Positions 1-7,728 of a stretch of DNA of 64,000 nucleotides are shown piece by piece. The notes under the pieces are model-generated. The model saw only the letters and a program-made list of their open reading frames with translations, searched no databases and had not been told where the DNA came from. The DNA lies in assembly GCA_965247635.1 (NCBI GenBank), contig CBDFHJ010000008.1, positions 62,001 through 126,000 on the forward strand, given 5' to 3'. The stretch is from CBDFHJ01 sp965247635. Lineage in GTDB: Bacteria > Chloroflexota > Dehalococcoidia > Lucifugimonadales > Australimonadaceae. The position numbers and the translations under genes were made by a program. Each line of letters starts with the position of its first letter. Positions within the stretch are counted from its first letter, which is position 1.

Positions 1-74
1 TCCGCGTAGACTCGCCGGTGCACTCGGTCTTCCTGCACTAAGTTGTCCAGCTCATTCTTCGTCAAGGTAACCAT
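1..74 (-). CDS. Rieske-type aromatic ring-hydroxylating oxygenase alpha subunit, N-terminus only
   Basis: Only the first 24 codons are inside the window. They follow a strong ribosome binding site (aggagg about 8 bases before the ATG at 72-74). The N-terminal peptide, MVTLTKNELDNLVQEDRVHR and onwards, has the pattern typical of ring-hydroxylating dioxygenase large subunits: an LVxEDRVHRRVY segment that precedes the first helix and the Rieske domain. The catalytic and iron-sulfur residues lie outside the window, so the assignment rests on this short segment alone. An enzyme of this type would open aromatic catabolism and would fit with the extradiol dioxygenase at 49340-50335, but no link can be shown here. 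Confidence 0.55.
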   Translation of the reverse strand, partial: MVTLTKNELDNLVQEDRVHRRVYA

Positions 75-149
75 ACGAGTTCCTCCTCGTTGGTAGGCCG
101 ATCGCCACCCTATGTAGTGGTCGCAGCATAGGATATGGGGAAAAGACTG

Positions 150-470
150 TCAATACAAGGCCCTGGCCGCCTTGGCGAGCTTGGCAATCGTAGAAGCTGG
201 CCCAAGGATTTTCGTATCCCCTCTGGCACGGAGGGCGAAACCTATAAGGCCGATCGTTGGTGGCGTGAGGCCGTAAGCCTGGAACCACACAATGGTGTCA
301 TCCGCAAACAGCTCTGAGCCGTCGAGAACCCGAAGCGCCGCCACCATGGTGAGATCAACCTCGCCTGGCAGGACCAGCAGATCGAAAACGGGCTCAAACT
401 CGAGGGTGCGCAGGCTTGTTCCCCGAGCCACAAGAACGCATCTTGTTGCAGGATGGCTTCGTGTGGTCAT
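150..470 (-). CDS. hypothetical protein (106 aa)
   Basis: This is an open frame with a protein-like composition, hydrophobic strands alternating with charged turns, ending in the helical tail ASTIAKLAKAARALY. I start it at the ATG at 468-470 because the longer extension (to 527) is proline-rich and unlike the rest. There is no convincing ribosome binding site. No signal peptide or membrane span is visible and I do not recognise the family. It lies between the ring-hydroxylating oxygenase start and the membrane-anchored protein at 555-1124, all on the minus strand. It could also be an unrelated open frame. Confidence 0.35.
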   Translation of the reverse strand: MTTRSHPATRCVLVARGTSLRTLEFEPVFDLLVLPGEVDLTMVAALRVLDGSELFADDTIVWFQAYGLTPPTIGLIGFALRARGDTKILGPASTIAKLAKAARALY

Positions 471-554
471 GTGGATTGGATGCCCCTTTGGCGGCGTATA
501 AGGGGGGATATGTTCCAAAAGAGGCATCCAAAGATTAACACCGAATCCCTAGGC

Positions 555-1124
555 TCACTCTCCGCTCAGCGCGGTACACCAAGGGTCCTGCTCTTCTGCT
601 AGCACGCTGGTGTCGCACCAGGCCAGGGGTGCAGTCACTAAGAGGTTCCCCTCCGCGTCATACACAGCCACGGTCACGAGCTCTGGCCCCACTAGCTTTT
701 TGTTAATGATTCGGTCCGTATTCCAGTTCACAGCGAATGCACCGAGCTCGTTCGTCGTAGCAGGGGAGGGATCGACTAGGTAGCTGATATCGGTTACTGC
801 TCCGAGAAAGGCGATATGGAGTCCGAGGATCTCATTGGGCGGAAAACCGGCGCCCATGATAAGTACCGATTGTCTGCGCTCAAAAGGCAGCACCTGCGTC
901 TTGTTCGGTCCGATGAGCACGACCGAAGGCTTCAGTTCTTCTTCTGTTGTGGTTAAAGCAGCCTGAGCCTCCAAAGCAGGCGGCGCTTCGTCCGCGTCAC
1001 TCGATTCCGCTAATAGGCTAACCGCTGATAAAGGGACAACTACCGCCAGCAGAATTAGAATGCCTACGACCGCGGCGACTCTAACGTTACCGGCCAAGCG
1101 GTGGACGGGCCCTCGATATCTCAT
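555..1124 (-). CDS. membrane-anchored or secreted hypothetical protein (189 aa)
   Basis: The start ATG is preceded by a good ribosome binding site (aggaggt, about 8 bases upstream). Residues 15-38 form one hydrophobic helix after a basic N-terminus (MRYRGPVHRLAG), so the protein is either exported or tethered with its bulk outside. After an acidic, Ala/Glu-rich linker (residues 40-65) comes a roughly 120-residue part with beta-like alternation and two cysteines near the C-terminus (APLAWCDTS and DPWCTAL), which could form a disulfide. The central part resembles an Ig-like or carbohydrate-binding fold only in general character. Family unknown. Confidence 0.55.
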   Translation of the reverse strand: MRYRGPVHRLAGNVRVAAVVGILILLAVVVPLSAVSLLAESSDADEAPPALEAQAALTTTEEELKPSVVLIGPNKTQVLPFERRQSVLIMGAGFPPNEILGLHIAFLGAVTDISYLVDPSPATTNELGAFAVNWNTDRIINKKLVGPELVTVAVYDAEGNLLVTAPLAWCDTSVLAEEQDPWCTALSGE

Positions 1125-1531
1125 TTGCGCATACCTCCTGTAGTTACATATCCCCGTCTGAAGCCTTAGTCTAGCATGGCGAACGCGATACGGAAGGTGC
1201 CTTCGTCACCACGGGCAGTAGCCTTCTTCAACCTGACGCGAATTGCTCTGTTCCGACCAGCAACGTTATGGATGTTGCCAGCTTAGCTGAGACCAGGGCT
1301 ATCGTTTTCGCCTCCTCTGACAGCTGCAACTTTAATCTTTGCCTGCTAGGACTGCAAGAATGCGCGCCTAGCCGTGACGGCTAGAGTTGCCATGGCAGGC
1401 CCACAAACCCGGGCTCCAGCGTTGGTCTAGCATCCCGTTGCGGTCCCGCAACTTGTGAGCGCTCATGGCCAATTCCTCTTAAAGGTGGCATTGAGCAGTG
1501 CCCGCGGAGTAACCGCGCAGTGATGTCCCAC
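1125..1531. other. intergenic, no gene seen
   Basis: These 407 bases lie between the start of the gene at 555-1124 and the right end of the first IS256 copy. I see no open frame with coding character, no RNA gene and no strong hairpin. The last 8 bases (1524-1531) are the target-site duplication of the insertion sequence. Confidence 0.5.
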
Positions 1532-2899
1532 GAGGTTACGTCAATAGGTGTGTAAACGACATCAGGCGGCGACCTTCTCAGCCGTTGATTCAATGGCGAT
1601 TCCATCCGCATACTGTGCACCGAGGTAGACGTCTTCGATCAACTCAGGGGCCTTCAGACGCCTGAAGCGCTGTTCGGCGACCATCAACATTTTCCAGATC
1701 ACCGCTATCGCCCGATCGACCCTCTTGTAGCGCTTGGCGGCATCGGTCCGAAGCCTGAGGGCCGCGAAGGGTGATTCTACCGGGTTCGTCGTGCGAAGGT
1801 GCCCCCAGTGCTCCTTTGGGAAGTCATAGAAGGTGACCATGCGGTCCCAGTCCCGCTCCAAGGCCTCTGAGGCCGCCTCGTAGGAATGGTCGCCGCACCA
1901 CCTGGTGAACACCGTCCTGAGCCGCTCAGCCTCTGTCCGAGTCGGCGCGTAGGGGATAGTACGCAGCATGAGCTTGGCCTGGTCCTGTTGTCGCTTTGGA
2001 AGCTTGGCGAGCACGTTTACGATCTTGTGGTTCCAGCAGCGTTGCTCTGCCGCCTGCGGATAGACGTTGCGCAGAGCTCCCCAGATGCCCAGGTGTCCGT
2101 CCCCAACCACCAGCCTCGGGCACTCCAGCCCGCGGCGCCTCATGTCCCTGAGCACATCGGACCAGTTCTCTGTGGACTCCCTGTATCCGGGAACAGCGCT
2201 CACCACCACCTTGCTCCCGTCGCTCAGGGCCGCCACCACCACCAGTACTGCCGCCTTCTCCTTCTCAAGACCAGCCTTGACGTAGACTCCATCCACCCAC
2301 ATGTAGACCACTTCCAGGTCATCTAGGGGCCGGCTGCGCCATTGGGCAAGCTCATCGTTCCACTTGGACTTCAACCGGGCCACCGTGCTCGCCGATACCG
2401 GTGCGTCCTCTCCCAGCAGCCCCCGCAAAGCCAGATCGAAGTCGCCTTCGGATAGACCGTGCAGGTACAGCTCGGGGATCAACTCAGCAACCTTCCTGGT
2501 CCTGTTGACGAACAGCGGCAGCAGCCGGCTCTCGAACCGCTCCTCGGTATCGCGGACTCGCGGCCGCCTCAGCTGTATCGTTCCCGAACTCAGCGTAAGC
2601 CTCCGGGCTCTGCCGTATCCGTTCCGATAGCCGGTATCGTTGTCCGAGTCGGATCTGAGCGCCGACTTCGCCCTTCCCAGAAACGCCGTCACCTCCTCCT
2701 CCAGCAACTCCTGGATCAGCCTCTGGACCTGGCTTCGCACCCAATCCTCCAACTGCTCCCACTCCGGCCTTGACTCCGACCTACTCTCAGTGCTTTCCTT
2801 CCTCATGGGCGGTCTATCTCCTCTCTTGGGCCTCGAGCCCGTGTTGTTCAGAGAGAGGGTACACCGCCTGACTGTTTACACACTTTTTGAAGATACCTC
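1532..2899 (-). mobile_element. IS256-family insertion sequence, copy 1 (1368 bp, complete)
   Basis: The element is bounded by imperfect 26-bp terminal inverted repeats: gaggttacgtcaataggtgt at 1532 and, read inward on the minus strand from 2899, gaggtatcttcaaaaagtgt. About 21 of 26 positions match. It is flanked by a perfect 8-bp direct repeat, tgtcccac, at 1524-1531 and 2900-2907, the size expected for IS256. It carries one transposase gene. Three other copies of exactly the same length (14811, 17454 and 30062) and a remnant (55216) are in this window. The perfect duplication says this copy inserted here directly and has not recombined since. Confidence 0.95.
1562..2806 (-). CDS. IS256-family transposase (414 aa)
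   Basis: Mutator-type DDE transposase. Visible features are an N-terminal helical DNA-binding part (residues 16-60), the first catalytic Asp at D172 (WVDGVYVK), the second at D236 (VVGDGHLGIWG), the conserved RCWNHK motif at about 256-261, and the NPVES motif with the likely catalytic Glu at E344. Length is normal for the family. A strong ribosome binding site (agaggaga) lies upstream of the ATG. The protein is nearly identical to copies 2 and 3, differing for example at residue 90 (Arg here, Gln there). It looks intact and presumably active. Confidence 0.95.
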   Translation of the reverse strand: MRKESTESRSESRPEWEQLEDWVRSQVQRLIQELLEEEVTAFLGRAKSALRSDSDNDTGYRNGYGRARRLTLSSGTIQLRRPRVRDTEERFESRLLPLFVNRTRKVAELIPELYLHGLSEGDFDLALRGLLGEDAPVSASTVARLKSKWNDELAQWRSRPLDDLEVVYMWVDGVYVKAGLEKEKAAVLVVVAALSDGSKVVVSAVPGYRESTENWSDVLRDMRRRGLECPRLVVGDGHLGIWGALRNVYPQAAEQRCWNHKIVNVLAKLPKRQQDQAKLMLRTIPYAPTRTEAERLRTVFTRWCGDHSYEAASEALERDWDRMVTFYDFPKEHWGHLRTTNPVESPFAALRLRTDAAKRYKRVDRAIAVIWKMLMVAEQRFRRLKAPELIEDVYLGAQYADGIAIESTAEKVAA

Positions 2900-3049
2900 T
2901 GTCCCACCAGCCTGGACAGCTGCAATAAACCGGCAAGGACGCCTAGAATCCCCGGTACAGGTGAGTTTTCGCTTGGTCAACGCAAAAGCGACGACTTGGA
3001 TCCCAGCCGGCCGTCGTATATTAATCGGTGTCCCGCATTGAAAAGCGGT

Positions 3050-3514
3050 TTACTCCTCGGACATATAGACCCTCAGAATACCCCATCCACCCTCACCCTT
3101 GCGGAGTGTCACCTGGAAGAGGCGTGATGGCTTCCCGCTGTAGTGGATGGTGCCGGCGAGGTAGGCGTTGGCATAGTCACTGTAGGACCTGACTACGGAG
3201 AACCCCTGATATCCAAGGTAGGCTTCCACATCAAATTCTTCGGACAGGTCCATTCGTCTGAATCTCCGCGCGTCCGGCCCTACGTAGAGGTAGCGGCTGG
3301 CGGCGATAACATCGTTTTGCGCCCCGGCTGCCAGGAAGCCGTCCACCACTTCGTTCAGCACCTCACCCGACGGCGGCGCGTCGGGCCTGGAAATGACCCA
3401 CAGGCCACCACCGGCGAACCCCACCAGCACGATCAGGGCGACGGGGCCTTGAAGGAAGCGTAGCGCGAAAGCTACGAAAGGGACCCGCACTCTCTTTTCG
3501 CCTTTGATTTCCAT
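3050..3514 (-). CDS. single-span membrane protein, hypothetical (154 aa)
   Basis: A basic N-terminus (MEIKGEKRVRVP) precedes one hydrophobic segment at about residues 22-43, followed by an extracytoplasmic domain of about 110 residues. That domain has an alpha/beta pattern: a helix with NEVVDGFLAAGAQNDV, then YLYVG, then strands ending LRVYMSEE. This resembles small NTF2-like or lumazine-binding-type domains (DUF4878-like) found behind membrane anchors, but I see no diagnostic residues. It is monocistronic, with the IS256 copy downstream. Function unknown. Confidence 0.5.
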   Translation of the reverse strand: MEIKGEKRVRVPFVAFALRFLQGPVALIVLVGFAGGGLWVISRPDAPPSGEVLNEVVDGFLAAGAQNDVIAASRYLYVGPDARRFRRMDLSEEFDVEAYLGYQGFSVVRSYSDYANAYLAGTIHYSGKPSRLFQVTLRKGEGGWGILRVYMSEE

Positions 3515-3953
3515 CGGAGATTTCCCATTTCAACTCGTCCTGGCCCAGTCCAATGGGATGATGAGAGTCTATGCTTGCCTTTGGATGCCGGTCAACCACC
3601 ATCTCTCCAGCCCTCAGTTACGAGTCCAGCCTTTCCCTGCTTGGCCAGCGCATACTTCATCCTCATCCAAGTGCCGAGAGGCCCCGGGGTCTTTGCAGAG
3701 GGCACACTTCCTCCAAGACCCCGACCGAACTGCCTTGCAGAAACTCGATCCCTTCAGCCAGGTGCCGGGCATAACCTCCCGGTGGGTGGAAACGTTTCGC
3801 TCATCGGCGGCAGCCCGAGCCATTAGGGTCTCGGCCCGTTCAAGCTTTCGGCTCATGGGCCGAAGGCGTGCCGTTCCCGCGCTCCCTGCCTGGCAACACC
3901 CGGCGCTAGGGTTCGGCGTGGGTCATCCCGAAGTCGCCATCTGGCTAGGCAGT
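3515..3953. other. intergenic, no convincing gene
   Basis: Overlapping short frames occur on both strands, none with a ribosome binding site plus coding character. The best is an 80-residue minus-strand frame (3614-3856) with a basic start and a CALC motif. I do not call it. The sequence next to the TauE/SafE gene end has no clear terminator hairpin. Confidence 0.4.
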
Positions 3954-4811
3954 TCAAAGACCTGCGACTAGGAGCTGAATACCGATCCCCACTAGAGCTA
4001 AAGCGAGCAGCCGCAGGATCCATCGCGCTTGTATTACTCGGGAGAGGCGCACCGCGATCTGGGCGCCGATGACCACTGAACCGCCCACTAGCAGGGCGGC
4101 AGGAACGGAGACGTTGCCGCTCACCAGATGGCCGATGGACCCGACTCCCGTGTAGATAGACTGGGTGAATACAGACGTTGCAACTGCAATATGGACGGGG
4201 AACCGAAAGGCGTACACCAAAGTGGGCGACCGTAACGGACCGCCGCCAATTCCGAAGAAGCCGGAGGCGAAGCCAAAGACCACGTTCACCGCAACGGCAG
4301 CCGGCTCTAGGAAGCTATATTGGTACACCCGTTTCTCCGCGGTGATGATGCGGCGGGTGGTCATGCCGAATCGGGGCTTCGACACTGCCGACTCCGACTC
4401 CTTCCTTGCCACATTAGGGCCATTCGCGAGGCCGCGGGATCTCCCCTCGCTGGAGGGAAGGGGACGCATCAGGACCACTAATCCCGTCAGGCACAGGACC
4501 ACCCCAAACACGACTTTGAAAGTGGAGCCCGTGACCGCGCTTACGCCCACCACGCCCAGGATCACTCCGGGAATGGCCGCTATGGCGAATAGAAGGCCGC
4601 TGCGAAGGTCAATGCGGTGGAGGCGAAGATAGGAGATGGAGCCTGATACGGAAGCCAGAAACACGGCTACGAGGCTGGTACCGACGGCGACGTTGTGCTC
4701 CATTTGGAACAACAGCAGGAGCATGGGGCTGACGATAAACCCGCCTCCCGATCCGATGAGGATACCGTAGCTCGCGGCACCTAGGCCGAGGGCCATCAGC
4801 GCGATGGCCAT
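3954..4811 (-). CDS. TauE/SafE-family permease (putative sulfite/organosulfonate exporter)
   Basis: A 285-residue polytopic membrane protein with the two internal repeats typical of TauE/SafE: an N-terminal half with GILIGSGGGFIVSPML (about residues 15-30) and a C-terminal half with FGIGGGPLRSPTLVYAF (about 186-204). Roughly eight hydrophobic helices are separated by a hydrophilic loop at about 117-150. Members move small oxyanions such as sulfite, sulfoacetate or taurine-derived products across the cytoplasmic membrane. It lies 233 bp downstream of sat on the same strand, so it probably belongs to the sulfur regulon; sulfite or sulfate export is a reasonable inference. Substrate is not determinable from sequence. 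Confidence 0.8.
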   Translation of the reverse strand: MAIALMALGLGAASYGILIGSGGGFIVSPMLLLLFQMEHNVAVGTSLVAVFLASVSGSISYLRLHRIDLRSGLLFAIAAIPGVILGVVGVSAVTGSTFKVVFGVVLCLTGLVVLMRPLPSSEGRSRGLANGPNVARKESESAVSKPRFGMTTRRIITAEKRVYQYSFLEPAAVAVNVVFGFASGFFGIGGGPLRSPTLVYAFRFPVHIAVATSVFTQSIYTGVGSIGHLVSGNVSVPAALLVGGSVVIGAQIAVRLSRVIQARWILRLLALALVGIGIQLLVAGL

Positions 4812-5044
4812 GAGTGGTGTGATGTCTTCCAGTAGCTGAGGGTTCCCTTCCTAGAGTCCAACGCCTCTTCAAGCCCTACGTCTTCAACCTCAGCCACGGT
4901 GGCCAATGCTCCATCGCTGAGCCCTGCAGCACCCACTCGACCGCCGCCGTGGTGTACCTCTCTTGTCGGAGGGACGGAGAAGGAGGGTGGGAGCCGGAGG
5001 GACAGAGCGCCCTGAGCTGGGGTGGACCTGGAGGGTTGAAGGGC

Positions 5045-6202
5045 TTAGCCCTCATTTCGATATGCCTCCGCTAGGATAGCGGCCACCTCTGGACGAGTGT
5101 ACTCCACAGGCGGCACTTCACCCCGAGCCAACATAGCCCGTAGCTCAGTCCCGCTGAGGAGCAGGTGGTCGTCGCTTTCGTGGGGACAGGTCTTAGCCGT
5201 TGCCATAGAACCGCACTTTCGGCAGTGGAAGGAGTTTTCGAACATCATGGGCTGGATTCCCAGCTCCTCGGGCCCGAACTCCTGGAAGATCTCTTGGGCA
5301 TCGTATGGGCCGTAGTAGGACCCCACCCCCGCGTGGTCTCGGCCCACGAGGAAGTGGGTACAGCCATAGTTCTTGCGAACGATGGCATGAAAGATGGCCT
5401 CCCGGGGGCCAGCGTACCGCATGAAGGCAGGAAGGACCGACAGGAGTACTCGGTGAGGGGGATAGTACTTCTCCAGCAGCACCTTGTAGCACCGCATCCG
5501 CACGTCGGCTGGGATGTCGTCGCTCTTGGTCTCGCCCACTAGGGGGTGCAGAAGGAGCCCATCTATTACTTCAAGGGCGCATTTCTGCATATACTCGTGG
5601 GCCCGGTGCACCGGGTTGCGGGTCTGGAAGCCCACCACCGTGTTCCACCCCCGTGCCTCGATCTCGCGGCGCGTCTCCGCCGGCTCCAGACGATAGTCCG
5701 CAAACGGCAACTCGTGCTTGGGGGTCTGAAGAAGGCGAAGTGGACCGCCCAGCAAGATTGGACCCTGGCTGTACACGTTGGCGACGCCAGGGTGGGATGC
5801 ATCGGTGGTACCGTAGCCTAGGTGGGCCTCCTCCTCTTTGTCGTAGGGAAAACGCTCCTCCACCACCATGGTCCCCAGCAGCCGGCCGTTCTCATCGTGC
5901 AGCTTCACCTGACCATCTGGGGGCAGTGATGCAGCCACGGACTCCTCAACCGACAACGTGACGGGTAGGGGCCAGGGAACGCCTGAGGCCAGGCGCATGT
6001 GGCGCAGGACTTGTAGGTAGTCGGCCTGGCCCATGAAGCCCGCCAGGGGACTGAAGGCTCCCACGGCTACTAGCTCTGCGTCCGAGGCCTGGCGGGACGC
6101 CAGCGTTAGTTTGGTCAGGCCCTCGGCCTCGCGGATGAAATCGGCGCGCTCCAGTGGCGCCACGACCCGGTTCACCAGCGTACCGCCATGGGGTTCTATC
6201 AT
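5045..6202 (-). CDS. sat: sulfate adenylyltransferase (dissimilatory ATP sulfurylase)
   Basis: Catalyses ATP + sulfate <-> APS + diphosphate in the cytoplasm. The 385-residue protein shows the family signatures: QTRNPVHRAHEY at about 193-204 (ATP/sulfate site with the two His of the HRAH motif), GRDHAGVGSYYG near residue 287, and a C-terminal CRKCG...CPHE zinc-binding knuckle (about 328-343) typical of the homo-oligomeric archaeal/bacterial dissimilatory type. There is no APS-kinase domain. The start overlaps the stop of the 76-residue gene upstream by 4 bases (ATGA), indicating translational coupling within the apr-qmo-sat operon. In sulfur oxidisers it runs toward ATP; in sulfate reducers it activates sulfate. 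Confidence 0.97.
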   Translation of the reverse strand: MIEPHGGTLVNRVVAPLERADFIREAEGLTKLTLASRQASDAELVAVGAFSPLAGFMGQADYLQVLRHMRLASGVPWPLPVTLSVEESVAASLPPDGQVKLHDENGRLLGTMVVEERFPYDKEEEAHLGYGTTDASHPGVANVYSQGPILLGGPLRLLQTPKHELPFADYRLEPAETRREIEARGWNTVVGFQTRNPVHRAHEYMQKCALEVIDGLLLHPLVGETKSDDIPADVRMRCYKVLLEKYYPPHRVLLSVLPAFMRYAGPREAIFHAIVRKNYGCTHFLVGRDHAGVGSYYGPYDAQEIFQEFGPEELGIQPMMFENSFHCRKCGSMATAKTCPHESDDHLLLSGTELRAMLARGEVPPVEYTRPEVAAILAEAYRNEG

Positions 6203-6429
6203 CGTTCTTGACCGGCAAGTGCCCGGTTGTTCTCAGCGATGGCGTCAGCGATGGCCCCTGTCATTGCCAAGAGGGCCAGGCGGAGGCCCAGGTTCGTGAC
6301 TGGCTCCTCCGGCTCGAACACCTCCAGGTTGAGGTTTCCGCGCCGGTACTCCACCGCCAGGGAGTTGGCGTGCTCCTCCAACCGCTGGCTCAGGACCGCG
6401 TGGAGCTCCTCATGCGTCAATCCAGCCAT
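6199..6429 (-). CDS. small operon-embedded protein of unknown function (76 aa)
   Basis: A short, mostly helical, slightly acidic protein (MAGLTHEELHAVLSQRLEEH...) without cysteines, histidine clusters or membrane spans. An Ala/Leu-rich helix at about residues 47-65 could be an oligomerisation surface. It lies between qmoC and sat and overlaps the sat start by 4 bases, so it is translated with the sulfur operon. The coding character is convincing, and an aggagg-type ribosome binding site (from gaggtagcATG on the minus strand) precedes it. I do not recognise the family. A chaperone, adaptor or regulator for Sat or Qmo is possible but is only inference from position. Confidence 0.75.
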   Translation of the reverse strand: MAGLTHEELHAVLSQRLEEHANSLAVEYRRGNLNLEVFEPEEPVTNLGLRLALLAMTGAIADAIAENNRALAGQER

Positions 6430-6509
6430 GCTACCTCCTCATCTCGGCAGGGCAGGGGGAAAGCGAGGGAAATCCCATCGTAGAGGAAAACGGTGGAGTG
6501 CCCGTGGCC

Positions 6510-7715
6510 CTACACCAGCTCCACTACCACTTCGCCCCGAACGCCTGGCCGCCGGTCGATTTGCTTGGCGTGAGTCAGCGCCAGGGTCCGGTAGATAACG
6601 TGCGCGAACTTGGTGTAGGGGAGGTACGTGAACAGCATAAAGTAGAACACCAGGTGGACGATGTAAACCGAGTAGGCCCACACGCTGAGGTCTGCGTACC
6701 GAGTTGCCTCCACCGCGAATCCAGTGAGGGTCAGCAGGTACAAGATGCCAATGAAGCTCCAGTCAAAGTAGCCTGACTTGCCGGCTTCCTGGCGTCTGGC
6801 TAGCCTCCTCCACGATACCCACGTCAGCCCTAGAAACAGCGCTATGCCACCCAAGTTGCCGATTATTTTGACCGGGTCCTGGATAGGAAGGGAAAGCTCT
6901 CTGTTTAAGAGGAAGGTGTAGATAAACGCTCCGATGGTGGCGGCAAAGAGCAAGAGGAACCCATACAGGATCCCGATGTGTGCCCGGCCCCGGGGCTTGT
7001 TCAGCTTGCAGTAGTTGAAGTAGGTATGCCGCAGAATGTCCACCCCGGTCCATACCAAACTTAAGGTCAAGCTTCTCCGGACCGCTGGAGGGTCTATCTC
7101 CGACCGATGGATCGCTCTCCAGAACCCTCGTCCCCCTATCCATGCCACCACTGCAGCAAAGCCTAGGGCAATGGCGGAAAAGGCGTCGATGTAGTAGGCC
7201 CCGATGAACTCCTCGAAGAGGATGGGCTTACCGTACTCCGCCAGGAGGGCTGCTCGGTCGGGGAACGTGAAGCCCCCTTCAGGAATAACCGAGGCGAAGA
7301 GGACCAGGAAGAAGGTCAGGAGCACCGGTGGGATAAAGGCCAGCGGCAGGTATTTCACTTGTCGAGCGGCCCTGCCCAGGGCCTTGGGAAAAGCGTAGTG
7401 GTCAATCTGGTAGACGCGCACTGCCGCCATCAGGTCGCCCGGTTTAGCATCGCGGGGGCAGTAGTTGTTGCACTCGTTGCACTGGTGACACAGCCAAACG
7501 TCGCCGTCCTGGGTGAGCTTTTCCTCCAGCCCCCACTGGGCCCACACCATCTCCTTACGGGGGAAGGCCTGCTCGTCTGGGGTTAGGGGGCAAACAACCG
7601 AGCAGGTGCCACACTGGTAGCACCGTGCGAGGTCGTCGGCGCCGAAGACGAGGATCTGTCGGACGAGGTCGGGGTCCGAGGTGGTGATTGGGGCCTGGGA
7701 TACCCTTTGCTCCAT
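6510..7715 (-). CDS. qmoC: Qmo complex subunit C: quinone-interacting haem b / iron-sulfur subunit
   Basis: Membrane subunit of the quinone-interacting oxidoreductase that links the quinone pool to AprBA. The N-terminal HdrC-like domain has two 4Fe-4S motifs: CYQCGTCSVVCP (from about residue 31) and CHQCNECNNYCP (from about residue 74). The C-terminal NarI-like part has about six membrane helices with several His suited to haem b binding. I chose the ATG at 7713-7715 (MEQRVSQAP). It follows qmoB after 13 bp, with an aagggg ribosome binding site, and avoids a 29-bp overlap. About 401 residues, normal for QmoC. Confidence 0.95.
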   Translation of the reverse strand: MEQRVSQAPITTSDPDLVRQILVFGADDLARCYQCGTCSVVCPLTPDEQAFPRKEMVWAQWGLEEKLTQDGDVWLCHQCNECNNYCPRDAKPGDLMAAVRVYQIDHYAFPKALGRAARQVKYLPLAFIPPVLLTFFLVLFASVIPEGGFTFPDRAALLAEYGKPILFEEFIGAYYIDAFSAIALGFAAVVAWIGGRGFWRAIHRSEIDPPAVRRSLTLSLVWTGVDILRHTYFNYCKLNKPRGRAHIGILYGFLLLFAATIGAFIYTFLLNRELSLPIQDPVKIIGNLGGIALFLGLTWVSWRRLARRQEAGKSGYFDWSFIGILYLLTLTGFAVEATRYADLSVWAYSVYIVHLVFYFMLFTYLPYTKFAHVIYRTLALTHAKQIDRRPGVRGEVVVELV

Positions 7716-7728
7716 GAAAGCGTGCCCC

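Noticed and set aside
1886..2326. Long antisense open frame (146 aa) inside each IS256 copy
   Set aside because: It appears identically in all copies because it mirrors the transposase codons; no ribosome binding site and no protein-like motif.
3504..3971. 155-residue plus-strand frame
   Set aside because: No ribosome binding site, poor composition and overlap with two minus-strand genes at its ends.
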